From Fomitopsis serialis (Eukaryota > Basidiomycota > Agaricomycetes > Polyporales > Fomitopsidaceae), in contig NW_025955002.1 of assembly GCF_022376445.1 (NCBI RefSeq), forward strand, positions 233,427-297,426: a stretch of 64,000 bases of DNA, written 5' to 3'. Positions within the stretch are counted from its first letter, which is position 1; every line of letters begins with the position of its first letter. Below are positions 36,829-47,202 of the stretch, piece by piece. Made by a program: the position numbers and the translations under genes. The notes below the pieces were generated by a model. It was not told the origin of the DNA, did not search any database, and was given only the letters and a program-made list of their open reading frames with translations.

Positions 36829-38761
36829 ATGTCCTTGGCGAACATCAGCACGACCGTCCAGTTCAATTACCGTCCGTCGAACGATCTGTTCCTGCGCAAG
36901 CTGCCCGCCTCGCGCTCGTTCGACTTCGGCCCGCAGGCGCCCCTCGTTGTCGTCGCTGTGTTCATTGCGCTGTTCGTCCTCGGCGAGGTGGGGCAGTTCT
37001 TGCTCGCACATCGGCAGCTTTCTACAGGGCAGAAGGGCAACTACGTGATCTTGCCATGGCTGTGGTACCTGGGCACACCGCAGTTCTTCACGAAGGAGTG
37101 CCGGTATCTTGCCAAGGCGCTGCAAAGATTCCCCGGATCGTGGTTCCGGTTCAGGGTTCGGGAGGTATGCCAGGCGTGTCAACTGTATTAGTGGTTCAGT
37201 CCTGACGGTGAATGCTACAGAACGACGTCGTCATCGTCTCTGGTAGCGAGGCAAGGCATGTCTTCTTCAACTGCCAGTCGCTTACCTTCCTCGAGGGCTA
37301 CTTCCTCCTGGTAAGCCTTCAACTTCCCGTACTGCATTGCGTAACGTGCTGATTTGCCGACTGGAAGCATCCAAACATGAGGTACCTGCTGCCTGAGGCG
37401 TACACGGATGGAAAGGATGGCTTCGGCTGGCTGCTGAAGCAGTTTGCGCGTATAGACGTTCTCCAGCGATGTGAGTAGATGATTCTGATGGGTCATACAC
37501 ATTTACTGACCGCGTCCTAGTCCTTGCTCCTACAGTCGCCGATGCTCAGGGCCTCCTCACAGAGCTTGGGAAAGAAGGGATCATGGACCCCTTCACGGAA
37601 GTCGACCGAGTACGTCGAAGTGCATTCATCCCTATTTGGCGCTCACAAAGCTTTTCAGGCCGTGTTCAGCGTGTCCACGCGCATCGCGGCAGGCAACGAG
37701 ATCGCGGACGAACCGGAGAAGCTCAGTGCGATGCATCGTGCGCTCTCGTGGTTGCAGAAGAGCTCAACGCCGCAGGCACATATCCTCCCGTGGATCCCGA
37801 CGCCAGCACGGTTTCGGGGTGTGATCGGTGCCCTGAAGCTGCACCGGATGCTCAGCGAGGTGTTCTCGAAGCGCAAGCGGCACTCAGCGAGCAACAACGA
37901 CGTGCTACAGAGCCTTGTGGATGAGGACGTCAGTGCGACACAGGCATCTGTGGTGAGTGCTTACCGCCGTGGTCCTGGTCCGAGGTTTGCTGATGGGATG
38001 TATGCGGCGCAGCTGACAATCATGACGATCCTGGCGGCGCATACAAACACGAGCGCGATCCTATCCTGGCTGATCATCACCCTCGTTCAACACCCGACAT
38101 GGCTCGCAGCCGTCCGCGCCGAGGTCGACGCTTTCCTATCCACTCACCACGTTTCAACCCCTTCACACTCGCCTTCGCCCATTGGCACACCCTGCCCCAC
38201 AGATTCCCCGTCCGATATCCCGTTCGTCGCGTGGGAGCGCGCGCTCCCGACGCTCGACCTCTGCCTGCAAGAGTGCCTGCGGCTCTACATGAACGTGCCT
38301 TTGATCCGGCGGAACACCGGCGAAGACATCGAGGTCGCTGGGCGGACGATCGCGAGCGGCGACTACGTGATGTACATGATGGAGGACGCGCATCTCGATG
38401 CGGCGGCGTACCCTGAGCCAATGCGGTTCGACCCTCTCCGGGATCGGAGCAGGGCGGGGAAGTCGGGCTTTGTCGCGTGGGGAGCTGGTGAGAACGGAAT
38501 CGTAACCTGGTCGGACGCCGACGTGCTAACGGACGCGGTGTAGGAACTCACCCGTGCACTGGCCAACGCCTTGCGAAGCTCATCATTAAGGTCTTCGTCT
38601 CGTTGCTTCTGTGGAATTACGACCTTGAGCTTGTAGATGCCCGCGGCGAGCTGTTGAAAAAGGCACCGCAGCCGGTTATGGGGCTGTTCAGCGTGCCTAG
38701 ACCGGATGCAGATGTGCGGGTAAGATATAAGGAGAGAGTATATGGTGCACGCACCCCGTGA
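36829..38761 (+). CDS. Cytochrome P450 monooxygenase (CYP7/CYP8-like heme loop)
   Basis: Heme-thiolate monooxygenase, probably anchored in the ER. Seven exons: 36829-37164, 37221-37310, 37368-37470, 37521-37609, 37659-37952, 38013-38487, 38544-38761; 534 residues. A hydrophobic anchor (PLVVVAVFIALFVLGEVG) is near residues 35-55. The I helix reads ILAAHTNTSAILSW, where the usual acid-Thr pair is Asn-Thr. The ExxR motif is ECLR, followed by MRFDPLRD. The heme loop WGAGTHPCTGQR has the Cys ligand but Trp in place of the usual Phe, a feature I associate with the CYP8-type clan. The loop is split by the last intron. Substrate unknown. It lies 2.2 kb downstream of the transporter in the same orientation. 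Confidence 0.92.
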
Positions 38762-39851
38762 GGCCGTTCGAGAGTAGCAGACCTATGGTTTTGATATTAC
38801 TAAGATTGATAGACGCGAATGCTTGTAGATTGTCTCAGTAGACGATAGCTATAGAATCATACATGTTTTGAGGCGCACACGGTGAACCTCGCTCTGTGAA
38901 GGCAAGTTGCAACTCAGAAACCACAGTGCTATTTGAGCGGCGGAGAAGTGTACATGCCTGTGCCTTTAGGAGTCGTCAATGACCATTTGCTAGTGCGGGG
39001 ATCTGTGACAATGAACAGGTATGTAGTGGTGTTATCCGTTCGCCCGAAATCGGTCGAAATCAGTATTTGCTGTTGGTAAGAAGGGAGCTAGCTCCAGGAT
39101 GCGCCGCATGATTCTCAGTAGGCTGCAGGGCATTCGAAAGACAGAAGCTGAGGCTGACCCATATATTGACATTGCAAACTGCACCGTTTACACGTTAGCG
39201 CATTCGCTGGACGACGGGGCACACACATAAATCTCTAGAGACATGCCAGCGCAAAGTGAAAGTACCCAAAGCGCGACGAAGCGGGAGGGATACCGAGTGC
39301 AGCGGACGATGGACCGGCTGCACTTCAATTCGTACGTGAAATGGGATTTGAGAGCAGTGAGGGCAATACAAATCATCTGCGCGTGACAATAAAACAAGCA
39401 AGACTCATCAATCTGAAGGCATGTAGCCAGATACTGGACGTCACGGACGGTGCAAGCGTTGTTCGAGCTCAATCATAATGTCCGTGGGGATCCATATTAG
39501 ATATCTTCTGTCTCTGCAGCAAGCCTGAAAGACCGTCACCGAGTTCCCGTCTGAGCACACATCATCGCACACAGCGGAGAAATCCCAGAGGATATGGGAG
39601 CAAAGGAAGAAGGGACTTGGGGGAGAGAGGGAACAATGGGCGATCGACGCGAACAAGGCGCGTCTGTTGTGGGTTGTTTGCGCGTCGCGGGAGACGCCGA
39701 AGCGTGTTGGAATTGAGACGCGCTGTTGTGGCCTCCAACAACAATCCCGCGTCGTCTGTGTCCTCGCCCCTTTCCTTCCTTCCTTCTGCCTACTCTGCAC
39801 TTCACCTTGCGGGAACGACTTCACGATTCTTTGCCGCGCGCGTTCACGTTC
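38762..39851. other. Intergenic region
   Basis: No convincing coding frame; a minus-strand frame at 39188-39472 lacks an ATG and a domain. The last 250 bases are the upstream region of the next plus-strand gene. Confidence 0.45.
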
Positions 39852-41295
39852 ATGCCAAAAACACGCAATATTCGCAAACCGAGAGCGGTGCCGCCTCCTG
39901 TCAAGCGAGATGCAAACGAGCCTCAGGCATCAGGGAGCTCGAAACCATCTGCGCAAGGAAAGGTTGGTCCGGTCAAGCGAGCATCGTCCCTCGTGCCCTT
40001 CCCGACCCCGCCACGGACGACGCACAAGCGCAAACGCGCACGCTCGCGCATCACTGATTCCGACTCGGAGGAGGACGAGCGGGGCCTTGAGCTCCCCTCC
40101 ATCGATGAGGAAGGCGAGGAAGCCAGTGGCAAGCGCGATGGAAACGGTGCGCTCATCCTCGGATACAAGAAGCGCAAGACCCTCGATGCGATCGCCGAGG
40201 AGTTGAGCGAGGCCCAGGTCGAGGAGGCCTTCTGGATGGGCAGGCCTGTCTCAGCCAAGAGTGGGCAAAGCAGCTCAAAGGTCGCTGAGACAAGTAGAGG
40301 ACGACAACGCTCGAGATCGCCTACACGTTCGCCATCGTCTTCTCCGCCTCCTGCACCCCACCTTCTGCGTCGCCAGCATACAGGACTTGCGTCCCCGCCT
40401 CCGTCAAAACGGCAGCCCCGCACGTACGTGATACGCAACGTCCGGACGCGCAGGCAGACACCTCCGCCTGCTCCGGCCCCAAGGTTGTCATCCGAGACGC
40501 GGGCTAAGAAGCCGGGACTGTTCCCTGAGCGCGACACACCGGACAACCCTTTCCTTGCGGACAGCTCGCCCGGTCCGTCCAGTGCGGTTGCGACTGGCTC
40601 TGAGCCACCGCGTACGCCGGAACGCCGCGTCGAGAAACCAACGGTCACATGGGTTTTGTGCGTCCTTATCCTTTCAATCAACCGTTTGTAGCCTTACTGT
40701 TTTCTTTAGCCGTGGCAAGAAAGTCGAGCTCGCAAATCCTCATTACAAGTCCCCCGGTGCCCCCGAGTCGGAGCAGGACGCCGCAGCCTTACTCCCCGAG
40801 ACCCATCCAGACTACAGCCCCCCAGCGACCTACGCGCCGAAGTTACTCTTCCCCGAGGCGCGGCGCGACCTCCGCCCCCGACGGACGCCGTCCGTAGAAC
40901 CGCGCACGCCCACCCGGAGCCTCCCCAGCCCCCGCGTCGAGACGCGCTCTCAGTCTCGCGCGCGGTCCCGGTCCCGCGCAGCGACAGTCGACTCTGATGA
41001 CGAGGAGTCGGAGTTGCCGCAGGCGAAGGCCCACGCTCTGGCTGCGGTGCCGGAAGCTGAGGAGGAGGAAGTGGATGAGGCGGCGCTGGAGGCTGCGATG
41101 GCGAAACGACTGGCGCAGCGTATCGGAGGAGGCGGTAGCGGCAGCGGCAGCCGTAGCGGCTCGTCAAACGCGACGACGACGCTGTTCGAGCCGCCGATGA
41201 CACGCGCGCGGGCGCGCGCTGCTCCGAGAGTCCCCGACAAGGATAGCGACCCGGCCCGCCGAGCGATGGGTCCTGTCAGGACCGTGAAGGGCTGA
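39852..41295 (+). CDS. Basic, disordered, probably nuclear protein (463 aa)
   Basis: Two exons, 39852-40657 and 40710-41295, joined in phase so that the junction codon restores Phe in TVTWVFRGKKVELANPHY. The start is the first in-frame ATG (MPKTRNIRKPRAV). The protein is rich in Pro, Ser, Arg and acidic runs, with several Lys/Arg nuclear-localisation-like clusters (THKRKRARSR, GYKKRKT). Two short ordered-looking motifs stand out: TPDNPFLADS in the middle, and the WVFRGKK segment at the splice junction. I recall a similar NPFL plus VFRGK pairing in hypothetical proteins of other mushrooms, but cannot verify that. No enzymatic domain is visible. Function unknown. Confidence 0.8.
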
Positions 41296-42146
41296 CGTTG
41301 AGTGCTCTAGTATGCTGCTTATGCTATGGGACTTGAATGCGCTGATCTGATATACGCTACGCCGGTCCCTGTTTTTTCCGTTTCTCTTGTTCAGCGATGG
41401 TTGTTGACGTTCACTCTCGAGCATGTTGTCTCTTCATCCGTGCTGATCTATTGGTCTACGCATCTACCTGTCTACTCATTTACCTACTCGTATTGCGACA
41501 CCCTTGCTAACTGTAACCTCCCCATACTATCCTCTGCGTGTCTATCCTCGACATGTACTGTCATCCATCCGTCGGTCTTCCGCCGAACGCGACACCCCCA
41601 TCCTAGACCCTCACCGTCCCTCCTGAAGCACCAATAGTCATGAACAAGGCTGTATCTTGCATGTATGATCTGTCCAGCATTCTGGAATATTACGCTCCTG
41701 TTTTTATGCGAGACGTTTATGTATATATGCGCAAATGCTTTTGTTTTGTATCGAGACGGAGTGCAGCGGGCTGGCAACGACGTGTACTTGCAGAATGAAC
41801 ATCGATTGCTAGCGAACGTACAGGACGGGTATTGACACGGTAAAGCATTACAAAACGACGACAAGGCGGTTGACCTCGAAAAGTTGATCCGACCGAAGTT
41901 TCAAGCAGCAGGGACAGGTGTTGAGTCGGAAAGACGTTGCGATACGATGCAGACCGATAAGGGAAGCAGTTCGACGAGGGAAAGACACGGGACTTCAAGC
42001 AGATGTAGAGTCGGCTGGGTTCCAGACGCATATAGGCAGTTCGAGCACTTTCTGTTCAGGTTTCGAGTCGCGCCGCGACACGTTGGTTTGGGAAGAAGCC
42101 GGGCTACTAGGAGGATCCTGGAAGACGACGCCGCAGCTGGGCAGAC
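41296..42146. other. Convergent intergenic region
   Basis: Lies between the convergent ends of the plus-strand nuclear-type gene and the minus-strand hypothetical gene. It is T-rich after 41300, consistent with 3' untranslated sequence. No gene is seen. Confidence 0.45.
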
Positions 42147-42977
42147 CTAAGCGATCCCATAGCTGCGTCGAAGCCCGCCTGCGCTACTGAAGGGACGGAT
42201 GTCAGTGAGCAGAACGACGCGCATTGAGTTGAAGTCGATGGTTGTATGCGTGTCGTTAACCAGGGCGGGACGCACCTCAGCAATTCTCCTCTTCATACCG
42301 GCGTATCTGATCTTGTACGGTTCATGGCGAATGCGTGGGCCTCCGGTGCCACGGTCGTCGGCATCAGTCTCGAGAATGGGGTCCGAGGGCGGGGGCGACG
42401 GGAGTGAAGCTCTGGCGCGGAGGCTGGCAGGATCGTCGAGCTTCGGTGGAGAGGACACCGGCGACAGAGGTATGTATACCGTCACCACAGGGTTGAATCG
42501 CCGACGCTCGCCGTCATCAGAGGCGTCCAGGTTAGAGATAGTAGAACGCGACGGCACCCCGCCGACATCCTGCCCTCGGGAAGGTGCACCGTGGGCATGA
42601 GACTTGGTCGTTGCCCGAGGCGGCGGACAGTAGACGGTCCGCTTCCTGCCTGTGGATTGCGATCTTCCGCCATCCGCCGTCAGGAGTGGCAGAGTGAACC
42701 TCTTTGAAGTCGCTGTGCGTGCCTTGAATGTCTGGGAAGTTCGTTTTGGTTGAGTCGAGGGGAGTGTGCACCAGGTTGCATCTGGCGAGATCGGGAATGC
42801 ACTGTATGCGTCACGCTTGGTGGATTGCCTGAGACCAGGCGAAGTTTTGTTTGGCTGTATGCGGGTCCTAGCGAACGTTGCGGTCTCAGGATTCGAAGGG
42901 AGGCTTGGAGGTGGAAGGACTGGAGGGTGCGACTGAGGCCCGGGAGATACCTGTTCCTTGCTGGCGGTCAATAGCAT
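42147..42977 (-). CDS. Hypothetical protein, at least its 3' exon (276 aa)
   Basis: An uninterrupted minus-strand frame begins with ATG at 42977 and ends with TAG. The translation is Pro/Ser/Arg-rich in its first two thirds, then has ordered-looking segments NPVVTVYIPLSP and IRYAGMKRRIAEVRPALV, and ends with VVLLTDIRPFSSAG. No domain is recognised. Upstream on the same strand there are coding-like pieces (about 42980-43250 with YVCAKCLRRG, and 43535-43891), so this may be the last exon of a longer gene, but I could not join them in a single frame. Confidence 0.45.
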   Translation of the reverse strand: MLLTASKEQVSPGPQSHPPVLPPPSLPSNPETATFARTRIQPNKTSPGLRQSTKRDAYSAFPISPDATWCTLPSTQPKRTSQTFKARTATSKRFTLPLLTADGGRSQSTGRKRTVYCPPPRATTKSHAHGAPSRGQDVGGVPSRSTISNLDASDDGERRRFNPVVTVYIPLSPVSSPPKLDDPASLRARASLPSPPPSDPILETDADDRGTGGPRIRHEPYKIRYAGMKRRIAEVRPALVNDTHTTIDFNSMRVVLLTDIRPFSSAGGLRRSYGIA

Positions 42978-43534
42978 TAAATTGGCACGGCGTGCAGACT
43001 CAAGAAATCATACCCGGGCTGCACTGCCAGTGCTTCCTGCACGCAGCCCTGTACTCCCGAGAGCACATACGAATGTGTTGGTGATTTCGCATCGGCAAGC
43101 ATGCTGGCCCGGTCAAAATTCAGATTTAGGCCCCGTCGCAAGCACTTCGCACATACATACCCCCGATGCATGGGCTTACTGCTCGCAGATGGTGTTATGT
43201 TCCGACAATCTCCATCCTCGGGAATATCTGTTATGCGTGAAGGCGACACTCACTTGACCGCAGAGTACATCACCTCTCTGACGAGTTTTGACCGGTGCGA
43301 ACGGAGGCTGGTGCTGGTAGGCATTGAGCACTACAGTGAACACGATTTCTCGCACGACTTACCTGTGTATGCGCGGCCTTAATGCCCTGACTTGAGATAG
43401 CTAGCCAGGAAGACTTGGCGTTGAAGGTTGGAACGGGCCGCTCGTCACTATTGCCGGCTAGAGCAAGCTACGTGTGTGCGCGCACTTAGCATATCAGATG
43501 ATACATGAAATGCTATCATGCTTACCTCGTTTCG

Positions 43535-43891
43535 GCCTGAATCAGAAGAGGATTTTCCCTCACCTTCGGATATTTGGATCGATTGCAGCCCGCAATTTCG
43601 TGATTTTGACTGCTCAGGCCTGGACACTCCAGCCTGGTTGGGAGTGTGCTTCGCACGAATTGCTTGCGGGTGGGCAACATTAGCGACTCGGACGTTTCGT
43701 GTCGAGGCATTGATCTTGGCAATCGTCCACGGATTGGTACGATGTTGTGCAGCATCCAACCTGCTTGAGAGGTCGAGCTCCGAGAGAAGGGAGCGGTCTG
43801 ATTCTTGTCTGATATCCGAGTCCGACAAGTCTTCATCATCTGAGAAGTAGCATGCACGATAATCATAGCACCAATTCATGCTGTAGTTCAT
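43535..43891 (-). CDS. Possible 5' exon of a hypothetical gene
   Basis: From ATG at 43891 (MNYSMNWCYDYRACYFSDD) the frame stays open to a good GTAAGC donor directly after 43535. The encoded stretch is acidic, then polar and Ser-rich. It may be the first exon of the gene ending at 42147, because both lie on the minus strand with only short coding-like pieces between. The exact exon chain is unresolved. Confidence 0.3.
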
Positions 43892-43965
43892 ATCAAGAGG
43901 CCGTCGTGCGCAGAAAGTACGAACCTCAGACCCTACAGCTATGTCACCTACCGTTCCCACACTTA

Positions 43966-44016
43966 GTCACTAATTAGTAATGTAGTCTCGGTGGTTACAT
44001 CAATACTAATTAGTGA
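43966..44016. repeat. Near-perfect inverted repeat with TAATTAG core
   Basis: GTCACTAATTAGTA at 43966 is mirrored by TACTAATTAGTGAC ending at 44016, around a loop of about 23 bases. The motif resembles the subterminal sequences of the DNA element at 59654-64000, so it may be a remnant of a related miniature element. Confidence 0.7.
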
Positions 44017-44510
44017 CCAGATCTTCCGATCGCCTTACCCGTGAAGATTCCACCTGCGCTTCCCACACTATGCCATCAATTAGGCTTGACACATGATAGC
44101 ATGTGATCGCCCTAGTTAGGCTTCGTCCACACCGATCGCCTTACACTGCGTTAAACACTGCGTTAAATCTGGGACTTATCAAACGAGTCCCTGGGCCCTC
44201 CGGCTATCCGGGTACGTCCCGTGCGAGCGCTTGGCCCCTGCTAGCGAGGCAGGGCACCCGATGCCATCAGGTCCCGTGATGGACGTCCCGTATGGTTCCT
44301 CGCCGGATATGGCAGTGCCTCCGGCCTCGCCACATCATCAGGCGCGCTCGCCGTCAGCGCGCTCGCTGTCAGCGCGCTCCCGCCACCCGCCCCTTTCCTG
44401 TTATAGACAGCCCACACGTGACTGCCCATTTCGGTTCTCTGCTGGCGCTCCCGCGTGATCCCGGATCGGAGCCCGGCGCTCCGCAACGTGATCGCTGGCC
44501 CGTGCGCACC

Positions 44511-44660
44511 GTGCTCGCCGGCGCTTCCCCTCTCCTTCCTGCTCACCGCCTCCACCGCCGTGCTCGCCGGCGCTTCCCCTCTCCTCCCTGCTTACCGTCT
44601 ACACCGTCGTGCTCGCCGGCGCTTCCTCTCCCCTTCCACTGCCACGCTCGCTGCTCACCG
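44511..44660 (+). repeat. 49-bp minisatellite (GTGCTCGCCGGCGCTTCC)
   Basis: Units start at 44511, 44560 and 44609, each beginning GTGCTCGCCGGCGCTTCC and continuing with a CTCTCCTNCCTGCT block. More degenerate relatives of the core recur to about 44900. Long open frames across this region (to 45135) are Ala/Leu/Pro/Cys-rich by-products of the repeat, not genes. Confidence 0.8.
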
Positions 44661-45160
44661 TGCCCGTCCTGCCACAGCTCACGGCTACGCCCGTTGTGCT
44701 GCCCGGCGCTGCCTGTCGTCGTGCCAGCTCATTGCCGACACCGTCGTCGTTGTGCTCGCTGGCGCCTTCCATCCCCGCTTGCTCACTGCCCTAGCACCGC
44801 GTTCGCTGTACTGGTCCCTCCCCGGCCTGGTGCCACGTGTGCTGTACCACCCGGCGCCCCCGTCGTTGTGCCAGCTCATCACGCCTGCCGTCGTGCTCGC
44901 TGGCACCCTTGGTCTCGCCCAGTGCTGCCTCCTCGCTGCCGGGTATGTCTGTCTCGCTTCTGGTCGTCTTTGTGCTAATGTCTCTGCCTTCAGCACCGTG
45001 CTCGCCGAGCCGGTCCCGCTGCAGCTCAGTGCCATGTGCACTGAGTTGGTTGACGACCTCTGCTCGCCGAGTCACCACCTTCGCCGCCACGGCCGCCTAT
45101 GTACTGTGCCCGACTTAGCGAGCTCGCTATGGTGAGTGTCATGCTCGCCGTGTTCTCCCC

Positions 45161-45270
45161 GTTTCCTTCCCCACTCCCATTCTGTCGACCTTGCCCCCTT
45201 CTTGCCTGCCTCCCGGTTTCCTTCCCCACTCCCATTCTGTTGAGCTCGCCCCCTTCTTGCCTGCCTATGT
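45161..45270 (+). repeat. 55-bp direct repeat, two copies
   Basis: A block beginning GTTTCCTTCCCCACTCCC and ending CTTCTTGCCTGCCT occurs at 45161 and again at 45216 with a few substitutions. It is pyrimidine-rich and non-coding. Confidence 0.85.
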
Positions 45271-45409
45271 CAAACAAATATGTAGTATTAAATTCGTAGA
45301 CCTGTAAGTAGATAGACAATGACATGATTGGGTCCACATAGCATGAGCATCGATGGCGCAAACACGAGAGATCATACAGCAACATTCGGAGAGGTGAGTC
45401 TTACACATG

Positions 45410-45883
45410 CTAGTTGTCCGCATCGCCGGGGACAAACTCAGCGCTCTTCGGTTCTGCGACACGGCGACGCTTGCGTGATTGACCCTCGCCGTCATCTCCG
45501 CTCTCGTCGTCGTCACTGCTCTCCTTCTCCACATCACCGCCCGCCATCGCCACTGCCGCCGCCGTTGCCGCCTCCTTGCCCTTGCCCTTGGCCCTCGACT
45601 TCTTGGGCCGCGCGTGCTTCTTTCCCTTGTCCAAGCGCTCCTTCCGCTTTTTGACCTGCCCGCCCGCAAGCTTCTCGGCGAAGGATGCCTTGAGCTTCTC
45701 ACGCTCTTCGGGGGTGGTCTTCTCCCAACGACAGGCACCCGACTGAAGGGCTTGCCACTGTGCTTTGAGAGGGGGAATGCTGGTGCTGAGCTCAGATGGG
45801 TTCTTGAACTCGCTGAGGAGCCAACCACGAAGAATGACGCCGCGACGGAAGATGATCTCCTGCTCATAGTTGATGTAATTCAT
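45410..45883 (-). CDS. Repetitive fungal hypothetical protein, C-terminal exon
   Basis: A minus-strand frame begins MNYINYEQEIIFRRG and continues with LRGWLLSEFKNPSEL and LQSGACRWEKTTPEERE, then a Lys-rich tail with an acidic patch and RKRRR. I recognise the pattern NYxNYE, GW, F-NPS, G-C-W as a domain found in many mushroom hypothetical proteins, often in repeat-rich regions; its function is unknown to me. The frame upstream of the Met reads HCGESNIQ and then meets a TGA, so joining to the upstream exon needs a frameshift or the copy is broken. It ends at 45410. Confidence 0.45.
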   Translation of the reverse strand: MNYINYEQEIIFRRGVILRGWLLSEFKNPSELSTSIPPLKAQWQALQSGACRWEKTTPEEREKLKASFAEKLAGGQVKKRKERLDKGKKHARPKKSRAKGKGKEAATAAAVAMAGGDVEKESSDDDESGDDGEGQSRKRRRVAEPKSAEFVPGDADN

Positions 45884-45938
45884 TTGGATGTTCGATTCAC
45901 CACAGTGTCAGCTGCAGGAACAGCAACAAGTGAGCACT

Positions 45939-46270
45939 CTATATACTTGTGAGAATCAAGCCACGCACCACGTCATATACGATCTCCTCGAACATAATCC
46001 TAAATGCCATTTTCTCCACATACCCCTCCGAGTCCGACGTATTGTGCTCCCGCGTGGTGAAGAAGAGTTTGTGGAACTCCCCGCGAGGGGGAACGTGCTT
46101 GCCGTCCTTGTGGCAGTCGATGATGAAGTATAGCATGTCCATCTTGTCAAACTTATCGTGGTTCTTGCGGTAGTTGTCGTTGCGCCCCCAGTGAGTACAC
46201 ACAGATCGAATGCCAAGTGGGTTGAACGAGCATTGCTCGAATGGGAGAGCAACTGCTCTGCTCATTGCAT
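45939..46270 (-). CDS. Possible upstream exon of the same repetitive protein
   Basis: The minus-strand frame with GIRSVCTHWGRND, DKMDMLYFIIDCHKDGK and RIMFEEIVYDVVRGL has protein-like character and is followed by a GTGCGT donor-like site and a CTGCAG acceptor-like site before the exon at 45883. A Met is available at about 46266. Phase does not fit the next exon without an early stop, so this may be a pseudogene. No domain is named. Confidence 0.3.
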
Positions 46271-46644
46271 GATAGGTTTTAACCGTGACCATGAGACGGA
46301 AGCCGAGAGTGGCAGAGTTTGAGTAGTGACTGCAGAAGAGTAGGAGTGAGCGAGATGATGCGGTGAGAGCACGAGTGATGAGAGCGGTGCGAGTGCGATA
46401 TGGTGAGAGCGCAAGTGTGGCTGGCGCGCGGTGAACGCAATTATGCCTGCACGACTGCACGCACCGTACGTGCAGCGCATAACGGTTTCGTCAAATGCCT
46501 CCTTCCGTGGCCGCAAATTCCGTGCAACGTCCTCTGCATTTCCTAGAAGTAGGGCTGCATTTCCTTGAAGTAGGGAATCCCACTAATGTAGCAATCGAAA
46601 AATGGCATTACATTCGTTTGTTCAAGTTCGTTCCTGTATACATG

Positions 46645-47202
46645 CTAATCGAGAAGTTCCGCCGCACTCTCTGTAACATCTGCCGATTGTGCTCCGAGAT
46701 TATCTACGAACGTAAGGAATTGTGCAGCCTCTTGTTCACCCTCCATCCCTGGTACATCCTCGTCATCGTCACTCTCGTCGTCGTCAGTGCGAGCCTCGTT
46801 GCGCGGTAGTAGAGTGGCACCATTGCTCCATGCTGCCCACGTCGGGAGAGGCAACCCAAACGAAGACGCCAGGTCGCGACCTGGACGGCGACCGTGCAGC
46901 AGATTCCCAGTGTAACCTGGGAGCTGCGTGACCTTGTAGAGACGGTGCGCGATCGTTTCGTTTACCTGATTGCGGTAAAGCCACCTTGTTGAGAGTTCGT
47001 GAGCGAGTTCCGGCCTCGAGATGAGGTTGCGAGAGATGGCATGATAGAAGTCGTAGTGCTCGTCAATAATGAAGGTAAAGAGCCGTACCATCTCCACGTT
47101 GAGACGTTTGATTTCTTCGGCCGCTCATTTGACATTGAAGTACACTGTCATGGCTTTGCGATTCGCTCTGCGAGCCCATGGGAGCTGTCGGATATCTTGA
47201 CG
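46645..47202 (-). pseudogene. KDZ transposase, C-terminal segment D
   Basis: Read on the minus strand this starts QDIRQLPWARRANRKAM and continues with EEIKRLNVEMVRLFTF and LAHELSTRWLYRN to a stop at 46645. This is the C-terminal helical part of Kyakuja-Dileera-Zisupton transposases as known in mushrooms. An in-frame TGA at 47125-47127 stands where the family has a basic residue, as expected for CGA to TGA. It continues segment C (48215-49555) once the 1-kb insertion between them is ignored. Confidence 0.75.

Noticed and set aside
36628..37182. Minus-strand 184-codon frame opposite the P450 first exon
   Set aside because: It is a shadow of exon 1 and its promoter.
44231..45135. Overlapping plus-strand frames rich in Ala, Leu, Pro and Cys
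   Set aside because: They arise from a 49-bp minisatellite and its decayed relatives; no domain, splice signals or frame preference.
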